Origin: an uncultured Clostridia bacterium
Lineage (GTDB): Bacteria > Bacillota > Clostridia > Christensenellales > Borkfalkiaceae
Length of the DNA: 5,225 bases
Direction of reading: 5' to 3'
Assembly (NCBI GenBank): GCA_937920115.1
Contig: CALGVF010000145.1
Location: 1 to 5,225 of the forward strand
Positions 1 through 5,225 of this stretch are shown here, in pieces. Within the stretch, counting starts at the first letter, position 1; each line of letters opens with the position of its first letter. The position numbers and the translations under genes were made by a program. The notes beneath the pieces are model-generated. The model was not told where the DNA came from. It did no database searches and was given only the letters and a program-made list of their open reading frames with translations.

Positions 1-1110
1 CTGTTTGAAAACGCCGCGAAGTTTGGTGAAAAGCAGATTACGCTCGGGCTTTGCCATACCATACTTCACGACCTGTTTCTGCACCCGTTTATAAAGACCG
101 ACAACGCCGAACTGTACGACTTGGCGTGCGATATAACCGTCGGGTACTACGTCGATTATATGAATATTCCCTTCGGCGACAGACGGGCGACCGAGCAGAG
201 AAAAGCCGTCTATAAGTCGATTATCGGCAGTTTCGGCGGTGTAACGGAGAGAATTTGCGAGGTTTATCTCGCGGATAAAGGAAACGCCGAGGTAGAAAAA
301 CTTAAAGAAGCGTTTACGGTCTGCGACCATTCGCTTTGGAAAGACAAAAAAGGCGGCGGAAACTCGGCGGGCGGCAATAACGAAGAAAACGACGACGAAA
401 GCGATACCGAAACCGAAAAGCAGTGGGTCGAGATTTCCAAGCGTATAATTCCCATGATAGGAAAGGAATGCAAAGACCTTAAAAGGAAACTCGAAAACGT
501 GACGGGGAGTAAGAGAGATTACAGAAAATTTCTCGAACGGTTCTTAAAGACTTCGGAGAAGAAAACGCCGAGCGAGGACTTCGACTATATATATTATTGT
601 TACGGGCTTTCGATGTACAAAAACGTGCCGCTTATAGAAAGACTCGAAACGAGCGACAAAAAGGACTATTCGCAGATAGTCGTGGCGATAGACGTTTCGG
701 GCAGTACGGCGGGCGAACCCGTAAAAAAATTCGTCGAAGAGGTCTACGCGATATGCCGCGAGATTTCAAAAAGAGACGAACTGAGACTGAGAATAATTCA
801 ATGCGACCTTGAAATTCGTTCGGACGAAATCATAAAGGGCGACAAAGAATTTGAAGAAAAGATGCGGAATTTCAAACTCTTAGGCGGCGGAGGCACCGAC
901 TTTCGACCCGTGTTCGAGCGGCTCGACGCAGACAGAAAGCGGGGAGCGAAAATTCGGGCGTTACTGTACTTTACGGACGGACTCGGAGTGTTTCCGACCG
1001 AAAACCCCGACTACAAAACCTGTTTCCTGCTTTACGGCGAGAACGCCGACGAGGTGAAAATTCCTTATTTCGCTTACAAAATAATACTTGACAAGGAAGA
1101 TTTAGAATGA
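1..1110 (+). CDS. VWA-like (DUF2201) protein with metallopeptidase-like N-terminal domain, 5' partial
   Basis: The reading frame is open from base 1, so the N-terminus lies upstream; 369 residues plus stop are visible. A TTG at 121 could be taken as a start but would cut through the conserved N-terminal domain. Residues 19-29 show an H-xxx-H-xxxx-H-P pattern (H19, H23, H28), followed by LACDITV (41-47), as in the putative metallopeptidase domain that precedes DUF2201 VWA domains. The usual Glu after the first His is Thr20. CDHSLW (108-113) is another family-like block. A Gly/Asn then Asp/Glu-rich linker covers 118-140. The C-terminal VWA domain has a complete MIDAS: D231-x-S233-x-S235, T299 and D326. 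The protein is probably cytoplasmic, since no signal peptide or membrane segment is visible in this part. Its stop overlaps the start of the MoxR-type ATPase gene by ATGA, which implies paired function: ATPase plus metal-dependent adaptor. The client and any peptidase activity are unknown. Family assignment is strong; function is inferred. Confidence 0.88.
   Translation: MFENAAKFGEKQITLGLCHTILHDLFLHPFIKTDNAELYDLACDITVGYYVDYMNIPFGDRRATEQRKAVYKSIIGSFGGVTERICEVYLADKGNAEVEKLKEAFTVCDHSLWKDKKGGGNSAGGNNEENDDESDTETEKQWVEISKRIIPMIGKECKDLKRKLENVTGSKRDYRKFLERFLKTSEKKTPSEDFDYIYYCYGLSMYKNVPLIERLETSDKKDYSQIVVAIDVSGSTAGEPVKKFVEEVYAICREISKRDELRLRIIQCDLEIRSDEIIKGDKEFEEKMRNFKLLGGGGTDFRPVFERLDADRKRGAKIRALLYFTDGLGVFPTENPDYKTCFLLYGENADEVKIPYFAYKIILDKEDLE
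1093..1099 (+). promoter_or_regulatory. Ribosome binding site for the MoxR-type ATPase gene
   Basis: AAGGAAG lies inside the end of the VWA gene, with its AAGGA core ending 9 bases before the ATG at 1107. The spacing and the 4-bp ATGA overlap support this start and suggest translational coupling with the upstream gene. Confidence 0.7.
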
Positions 1111-2522
1111 ACATTTTAGAAGCCAAAAACGAAATTAAAAACGCGGTCAGAATCTATCTGTCGAAAGACGCCGACGGCAACTATGAAATACCCGTCGAAA
1201 GGCAACGCCCGACCCTTGTTATCGGGGCTCCCGGTATCGGCAAGACGGCGATAATGAGCAAAATCGCCGACGAACTCGGAATAGGGTTTTTGGGTTACAC
1301 GATTACCCACCACACGAGACAGTCGGCAATCGGTCTGCCGTTCATATCGAAGAGAGTTTACGGCGGCAAGGAATATTCCGTAACGGAATATACGATGAGC
1401 GAAATAGTCGCCGAAGTATACGACGCGATAGAAAAGCAGGGTAAAAACGAGGGAATACTCTTTATCGACGAAATAAACTGCGTTTCCGAGACCCTCGCCC
1501 CCGCGATGCTCGAACTTTTACAGCATAAAAAATTCGGTACTCATAAAATTCCCGACGGGTGGATATTGACCGCCGCGGGCAACCCCGAGCAGTACAATAA
1601 ATCGGTAAACGAGTTGGATATGGTAACTTTGGACAGAGTTAAGAAACTCGACGTCGAACCCGACTACGAGGCGTTCAAAACGTACGCCTTGAATTCGGGT
1701 ATGCACAGCGCGATAGTCGGCTTTTTGTCCTTGCAGAGCAATTTCCTGTTCGTAGCGGAAAAAAGCCCCGAAGGACTCGAACTCGTTACCCCGAGAAGTT
1801 GGGAGGATCTTTCCTACGCCCTCTACGAATACGAAAAACTTTCCATTCCCGTAACCATGTCGCTGATAAGCGGATATATTCAGAGTCCCAAGATTGCGAG
1901 CGAGTTTTCGGGGTATTACGGAATATTCAGAAAGTTCGGCAAAATCGTCTCGGGCGACGAAGTGGAAAACGGAACTTTGGAGTCCGTAGATTTATCGAAC
2001 GGCAATTTCGAGGAACGCTTCGCCCTTGCGGAAATTATGAGGGCGAAAGCCGTGAAGATTGCCGACAAGGCAATGGCGAAAGCCGAAGCCGCGGAACTCG
2101 CCAAGGAAATCGCTTCCAAGAAAAACGCCAAAAAAGAGATTGAGGAACTGCTCGTAAAATACAAGTCGGGAACGCTGAACAGATACCAAAAGTCCGAGTA
2201 TAGGTCGATTATCAACGGACTCAGCGAAGCGAACGGCGAAAAATTCGCCCAAAAATATTGCGAGGAAGCCGACGAGTACGGCAGCAGCAGAATCAAGAAA
2301 ATCGAGAACGTTCTGTCGTTTGCGAGCGAGGCTCTCGGGAACGGTCAGGAACTTACCTCGGCGGTCACTTCGATGCTCGCAAGCGAGAATTTCGTCGCGT
2401 TCTTGTCGAAATACGATTGCCCGAAATTCTACGAAATAAATTCGTCGTTGCTTCTCGGCGACGGCGACAAAATAAAGGATATAGCCGCAAAGGCTTTAAA
2501 AGAGGCGAAAAACAACAGATAA
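1107..2522 (+). CDS. MoxR-type AAA+ ATPase
   Basis: This 471-residue AAA+ ATPase is probably a cytoplasmic, ring-forming remodelling factor of the MoxR group. Motifs seen are Walker A GAPGIGKT (40-47, Lys46), Walker B ILFIDEIN (117-124, Asp121/Glu122), a sensor 1 candidate Asn159 in AAGNP, an arginine-finger candidate Arg177 in LDRVKK, and a sensor 2 candidate Arg230 in VTPRSWEDLS. The block THHTRQSAIGLPF (67-79) is typical of the clostridial subfamily that I recall being paired with DUF2201 VWA proteins. The AAA+ core ends near residue 260-300. The remaining roughly 170 residues have no motif I recognise; about 305-352 is Ala/Lys/Glu-rich and probably forms a long helix or coiled coil. The ATG overlaps the VWA stop as ATGA, and the ABC exporter gene begins one base after its stop. 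By analogy with RavA-ViaA, it likely acts with the VWA protein on a client complex; this is inference. All catalytic residues appear intact. Confidence 0.92.
   Translation: MNILEAKNEIKNAVRIYLSKDADGNYEIPVERQRPTLVIGAPGIGKTAIMSKIADELGIGFLGYTITHHTRQSAIGLPFISKRVYGGKEYSVTEYTMSEIVAEVYDAIEKQGKNEGILFIDEINCVSETLAPAMLELLQHKKFGTHKIPDGWILTAAGNPEQYNKSVNELDMVTLDRVKKLDVEPDYEAFKTYALNSGMHSAIVGFLSLQSNFLFVAEKSPEGLELVTPRSWEDLSYALYEYEKLSIPVTMSLISGYIQSPKIASEFSGYYGIFRKFGKIVSGDEVENGTLESVDLSNGNFEERFALAEIMRAKAVKIADKAMAKAEAAELAKEIASKKNAKKEIEELLVKYKSGTLNRYQKSEYRSIINGLSEANGEKFAQKYCEEADEYGSSRIKKIENVLSFASEALGNGQELTSAVTSMLASENFVAFLSKYDCPKFYEINSSLLLGDGDKIKDIAAKALKEAKNNR
1373..1391 (+). repeat. Short inverted repeat inside the ATPase gene
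   Basis: ATATTCCG (1373-1380) and CGGAATAT (1384-1391) are perfect reverse complements separated by TAA, giving an 8-bp stem with a 3-base loop. It overlaps the 10-bp palindrome GGAATATTCC (1370-1379). No U-tract follows, so it is not a terminator. It lies within ordinary coding sequence and may be chance. Confidence 0.4.
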
Positions 2523-2523
2523 T

Positions 2524-4236
2524 ATGAAAAGGCTTGCCACACACTTAAAAAAATACAGAAAAGACTGTTTTCTCGCCCCGTTATGTAAACTCGTCGAAGC
2601 CCTTTCGGAACTTTTCGTTCCGCTCGTGGTCGCCGACCTTATCAACAGGGGCGTGAACGGCGGGGATAAAAAAGTAATAATCGTAGACGCATGCGTAATG
2701 GCGGCTCTCGCGTTTATCGGTCTCGGGTTTTCGATAATCGGTCAGTTTTTCTCCGCGAGGGCGGCGACGGGTTTTTCCTCGGACGTAAGGGGGAACCTGT
2801 ATAAAAAATTACTTTCTTCGCCCCTTTCCGAAACGGACAAAATGGGCGTTTCCACAATGGTGACTCGTATGACGAGCGATATAAATCAGATGCAGAACGG
2901 GGTAAATATGGTACTCCGTCTGCTTTTGCGTTCGCCGTTCGTCGTCTTGGGGGCGTTCGTCTGCGCGGCGATTATCGACCTTAAAATTTCGCTCATTTTC
3001 CTCGCAACGATAGTGATTTTAGGTGTCGTCGTCGCGATAATCATGCGAATCACGATGCCGAAATACGTTAAGGCTCAGGGAATGCTCGACGACGTGGCGT
3101 TGACCGCAAGGGAAAATCTCACGGGAGCGAGGGTCATAAGGGCGTTCGGAGCGGAGGACGACGAAATAGCGGTATACAAGAAAAAGACAGCCGCCATGGA
3201 GAAATTTCAGAATTTTACGGGGGCTATATCTTCACTATTGAATCCGCTTACTTTCACTATAGTGAATCTCGCTATCGTCGCTCTTTTGTACGGCGGGGCA
3301 ATCAGAGTGTCTTCGGGGAACCTTTCGCAGGGAATGGTAATCGCCCTTTACGACTATATGTCGCAGATACTTATCGAACTCGTCAAGTTCGCGAACCTCA
3401 TAGTTTCCGTTTCGAGGGCTCTCGCGTGCGCGAAGAGGGTCGAAAGCGTACTCGAAATCGACGACGAAAAGGACTGCTGCAAAGGCGGGCTTACTTCAGA
3501 TAAATATATAGAATTCAGAAACGTTACCGTCCGCTATTCGGATAATTCGACGGGCGTTAAGAATATAAGTTTCACGATAAACAAAGGCGAAACGATAGGA
3601 ATTATCGGCGGTACGGGCAGCGGTAAATCGACGGTCGTCAATCTTCTTCCTCGGCTTTACGACGCTTCGGAAGGGGCGGTGTTCTTCGACGGAATAAACG
3701 TGAAGGACTATCCTTTAAAAGAATTACGAAAGAGAATAGCGATAGCCCTTCAACGCCCCGCGATTTTCGAGGGAACTATCCGCTCGAACGTGTCTTTGGA
3801 CGGCTCGGCGGACGAAGAAACGATTGAAAAGGCGATAGAAAACGCTCAGGCGGCGGACGTCGTGAAATCGAAAACGGGCGGACTCGACGCCCCGCTCGAA
3901 CAGCGAGGCAGGAACCTTTCGGGCGGTCAGAAACAGCGTTTGTCCGTCGCGAGGGCTTTGGCTAAGGGTTCGGAAGTGCTTATTTTGGACGACAGTTCGT
4001 CCGCGCTCGACTATATGACCGACCTCAAATTAAGACGGGCGATTAAGTCGCTCGGAAGTTCTCTCACGACGATAATAGTCTCGCAGAGGGCTTCGGCGGT
4101 GAGAAACGCCGACAAGATTATCGTACTCGGCGACGGCGAAATAATCGGCGAGGGAACGGCGGATTACTTAAGAGAAACGTGCGACGTTTACAGAGAAATC
4201 GAGGCTTCGCAGATGAAGGAGGTCGGCGTAAAATGA
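2524..4236 (+). CDS. ABC exporter half-transporter, degenerate-site subunit (TM287-like)
   Basis: A complete 570-residue half-transporter, the normal length for a fused membrane plus ATPase subunit. Six transmembrane helices are expected, roughly at 17-38, 55-76, 132-153, 154-176, 240-262 and 268-292. The ATPase domain follows from about 328: A-loop Tyr338, Walker A GGTGSGKST (362-370), Q-loop Gln410, signature LSGGQ (465-469), Walker B LILDD (486-490) and D-loop SALD (493-496). The Walker B catalytic Glu is Asp490 and the H-loop His is Gln521 (IVSQR). This combination marks the non-catalytic site of heterodimeric exporters such as TM287/TM288. Its intact LSGGQ would complete the active site of the partner encoded next, whose start overlaps this stop by ATGA. 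The substrate cannot be read from sequence; drugs, lipids or peptides are all possible. The start ATG is one base after the upstream stop and has only a distant AGAGG, so translation probably depends on coupling. No closer in-frame start exists. Confidence 0.94.
   Translation: MKRLATHLKKYRKDCFLAPLCKLVEALSELFVPLVVADLINRGVNGGDKKVIIVDACVMAALAFIGLGFSIIGQFFSARAATGFSSDVRGNLYKKLLSSPLSETDKMGVSTMVTRMTSDINQMQNGVNMVLRLLLRSPFVVLGAFVCAAIIDLKISLIFLATIVILGVVVAIIMRITMPKYVKAQGMLDDVALTARENLTGARVIRAFGAEDDEIAVYKKKTAAMEKFQNFTGAISSLLNPLTFTIVNLAIVALLYGGAIRVSSGNLSQGMVIALYDYMSQILIELVKFANLIVSVSRALACAKRVESVLEIDDEKDCCKGGLTSDKYIEFRNVTVRYSDNSTGVKNISFTINKGETIGIIGGTGSGKSTVVNLLPRLYDASEGAVFFDGINVKDYPLKELRKRIAIALQRPAIFEGTIRSNVSLDGSADEETIEKAIENAQAADVVKSKTGGLDAPLEQRGRNLSGGQKQRLSVARALAKGSEVLILDDSSSALDYMTDLKLRRAIKSLGSSLTTIIVSQRASAVRNADKIIVLGDGEIIGEGTADYLRETCDVYREIEASQMKEVGVK
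3231..3266 (+). repeat. Intragenic palindrome with an upstream half-site copy
   Basis: A perfect 14-bp palindrome TTCACTATAGTGAA spans 3253-3266. Its left part, TTCACTAT, also occurs at 3231-3238, so two alternative pairings are possible: the compact palindrome, or an 8-bp stem of 3231-3238 with 3259-3266 around a 20-base loop. It lies in the TM5 coding region of the first ABC subunit, where the protein sequence is family-like, so it may be coincidental. Confidence 0.5.
4216..4222 (+). promoter_or_regulatory. Strong ribosome binding site for the second ABC subunit; selects the first of two ATGs
   Basis: AAGGAGG is a near-perfect Shine-Dalgarno sequence inside the end of the upstream gene. 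It sits 10 bases before the ATG at 4233 and 19 before the next in-frame ATG at 4242, so the first ATG is preferred. Confidence 0.8.
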
Positions 4237-4247
4237 GCAAAATGAGC
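4230..4247 (+). repeat. Tandem 9-bp repeat that duplicates the start codon
   Basis: AAAATGAGC occurs twice head to tail (4230-4238 and 4239-4247). Each copy contains an in-frame ATG (4233 and 4242), so the protein begins Met-Ser-Lys-Met-Ser. The first copy also carries the TGA stop of the upstream ABC subunit. It looks like a small slippage duplication at a gene junction. Confidence 0.75.
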
Positions 4248-5225
4248 GATAAAAGACGGAAAAACTCGGACGAAAAAAAGGTCGGGGTTATGGGAAGACT
4301 TTGGAAATACGCTAAAAAATACCGCCTTGCGTTCGTGATTTCGCTTATAACGGCGACCCTTTACGTCGGCTTTTCACTGCTTTTGCCGATACTTTTCGGA
4401 AAAGCGACCGACCTTATAATCGGCAAAGATAACGTAGACCTGAGCGGACTTTTAAAAATATTCGCGATAGCGGCGATAGCGGCGGTTTTGGCGGGAGCGA
4501 GTCAATGGGTGACGGAGACCCTCTGCAACAGAATATCTAACGGAATTACGGCGAGAATAAGAAGAGACGTATTCGTAAAACTCGAAAATCTACCGCTCAA
4601 ATACCTCGACGGGCGTTCGTCGGGCGACCTTATGAGCGTGGAGATTGGCGACGCTGATAAACTTTCCGACGGTTTGCTTCTCGGTTTTTCGAGGTTTTTC
4701 ACGGGAATAATTACTATAATCGGCACTCTTGCGTTTATGTTCGCGGTCAACCCGATAATAGCGCTCGTGGTCGCCGTTTTAACGCCCCTTTCGCTTCTGA
4801 CGGCGAAATTCATAACGGGCAGAACTTACGGACTTTTCAAGGAACAGTCCAAACTGACGGGCAAACAATCGGCTCTCGTCGAGGAGACGCTTTCTAATCT
4901 TCCGACCGTAAAGGCTTACGTTACCGAGGACACTTTCTCGGAGCGTTTCGACGATATAAACGACGAATTAAAAGAACGCTCGTTCAAGGCGGTGTTCTTC
5001 TCGTCGCTCACTAACCCTACCACAAGGTGCATAAACGCCCTCGTTTACGCGGCGGTTGCGCTCACGGGAGCGTTACTCAAAGTCAACGGCGCGACGGGCG
5101 TTCTCGCTATAACGGTCGGCGGCATACTTTCGCTTTTAAGTTACGCCAACAGGTACACAAAGCCTTTCAACGAGATAACGGCGGTAATCACCGAACTCAC
5201 GGGGGCGAAGGCTTGCGCGGCGAGA
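4233..5225 (+). CDS. ABC exporter half-transporter, predicted catalytic-site subunit (TM288-like), 3' partial
   Basis: The frame stays open from the ATG at 4233 to the last base, giving 331 residues with no stop, so the gene runs out of the window. The visible part is almost exactly the transmembrane domain. A basic N-terminal tail (1-30) precedes hydrophobic segments at about 33-55, 73-95, 152-172, 174-195, 262-283 and 288-305. Between them are typical exporter cytoplasmic stretches: the PLKYLDGRSSGDLMS block (121-135) after TM2 and VEETLSNLPTVKAY (216-229) after TM4. The region YANRYTKPFNEI (304-315) matches the end of TM6 in the TM288-type partner. The ATPase domain is downstream and not visible. 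The ATGA overlap with the degenerate-site subunit and the strong ribosome binding site indicate co-translation as a 1:1 heterodimer. The family predicts that this subunit supplies the catalytic Glu and the H-loop His; that cannot be checked here. Substrate unknown. Confidence 0.9.
   Translation, partial: MSKMSDKRRKNSDEKKVGVMGRLWKYAKKYRLAFVISLITATLYVGFSLLLPILFGKATDLIIGKDNVDLSGLLKIFAIAAIAAVLAGASQWVTETLCNRISNGITARIRRDVFVKLENLPLKYLDGRSSGDLMSVEIGDADKLSDGLLLGFSRFFTGIITIIGTLAFMFAVNPIIALVVAVLTPLSLLTAKFITGRTYGLFKEQSKLTGKQSALVEETLSNLPTVKAYVTEDTFSERFDDINDELKERSFKAVFFSSLTNPTTRCINALVYAAVALTGALLKVNGATGVLAITVGGILSLLSYANRYTKPFNEITAVITELTGAKACAAR

Larger units (their letters stand above)
1..5225 (+). other. 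Four-gene operon: VWA protein, MoxR ATPase, two ABC exporter subunits
   Basis: All four genes are on the same strand. Junctions are a 4-bp ATGA overlap (1107-1110), a 1-base gap (2523) and another ATGA overlap (4233-4236). There is no non-coding space for an internal promoter or terminator, so a single transcript with coupled translation is likely. The operon promoter and end both lie outside the window. Co-transcription is inferred from layout only. Confidence 0.8.

Noticed and set aside
121..1110. Start of the VWA protein at the TTG at 121
   Set aside because: The frame is open back to base 1 and the 40 upstream codons encode the His-containing metallopeptidase-like motif that belongs to the same domain. 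The gene is simply cut by the window edge.
1373..1391. Hairpin as a possible terminator or regulatory stem
   Set aside because: Only an 8-bp, partly AT stem with no U-tract, deep in the ATPase coding region. Retained only as a low-confidence repeat.
1799..2143. 114-codon open frame on the + strand in another phase
   Set aside because: An Arg-rich shadow of the ATPase gene with no plausible ribosome binding site role or recognisable motif. The same holds for 2258-2527 and 597-812.
1916..2296. 126-codon open frame on the - strand
   Set aside because: It lies entirely within the MoxR ATPase gene, opposite the Ala/Lys/Glu-rich helix. Its Ser/Ala/Phe-rich translation is what the reverse complement of such codons gives. 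No recognisable domain.
4464..4481. Tandem GCGATAGCG repeat (two copies)
   Set aside because: It encodes Ala/Ile residues of a transmembrane helix, where repeated GCG and ATA codons are expected. No sign of a functional repeat.
4502..4813. 103-codon open frame on the - strand
   Set aside because: It is antisense to the clear transmembrane domain of the second ABC subunit and has no family resemblance.
1..5225. Mobile element, CRISPR, tRNA or phage signal
   Set aside because: No transposase or integrase-like protein, no spaced direct repeats, no tRNA-like fold and no non-coding stretch longer than one base between genes.

Overview
The window is coding essentially from end to end on the + strand. 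It holds four co-directional genes, two of them cut by the window edges, in one tightly packed operon with junctions of ATGA overlap, 1-nt gap and ATGA overlap. The closest family resemblances I recall for all four proteins are to Clostridia/Firmicutes. Base composition looks moderate (about half GC by eye), with GAC preferred for Asp and frequent ATA (Ile) and AGA (Arg) codons. An uncultured gut-type Clostridia member is a reasonable guess, but the sequence does not prove it. No RNA gene, CRISPR array, insertion sequence, phage gene, terminator or intergenic promoter is visible.

Region 1 (1-2522) is a two-gene regulatory or chaperone module. The first gene (partial, 1-1110) encodes a protein with the DUF2201 architecture: an N-terminal putative metallopeptidase-like domain and a C-terminal von Willebrand factor A (VWA) domain with an intact MIDAS metal site. 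Its peptidase-like motif reads HTILH, not HExxH, so the general-base Glu is absent. The second gene (1107-2522) encodes a MoxR-type AAA+ ATPase with intact Walker A, Walker B, sensor 1, arginine-finger and sensor 2 candidates, plus a long helical C-terminal region of unknown role. MoxR ATPases paired with VWA proteins are an established theme (for example RavA-ViaA), usually interpreted as ATP-driven remodelling or metal-dependent maturation of client complexes. The client of this subfamily is not known to me.

Region 2 (2524-5225) encodes the two half-transporters of a heterodimeric type I (type IV fold) ABC exporter of the TM287/TM288 (LmrCD-like) kind. The first subunit (2524-4236) is complete and carries the degenerate ATPase site: Asp replaces the Walker B Glu and Gln replaces the H-loop His. 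The second subunit (4233-5225, partial) is cut just before its nucleotide-binding domain and should carry the catalytic residues beyond the window.

The most interesting points are the probable translational coupling of a MoxR/VWA module to an ABC exporter, the loss of the catalytic Glu in the metallopeptidase-like domain, the uncharacterised C-terminal part of the ATPase, and an apparent strong avoidance of several 4-bp palindromes (one GATC, no GGCC, no AGCT found by eye). The gene families themselves are known; nothing here is a clearly new system, but the four-gene combination merits a neighbourhood survey.
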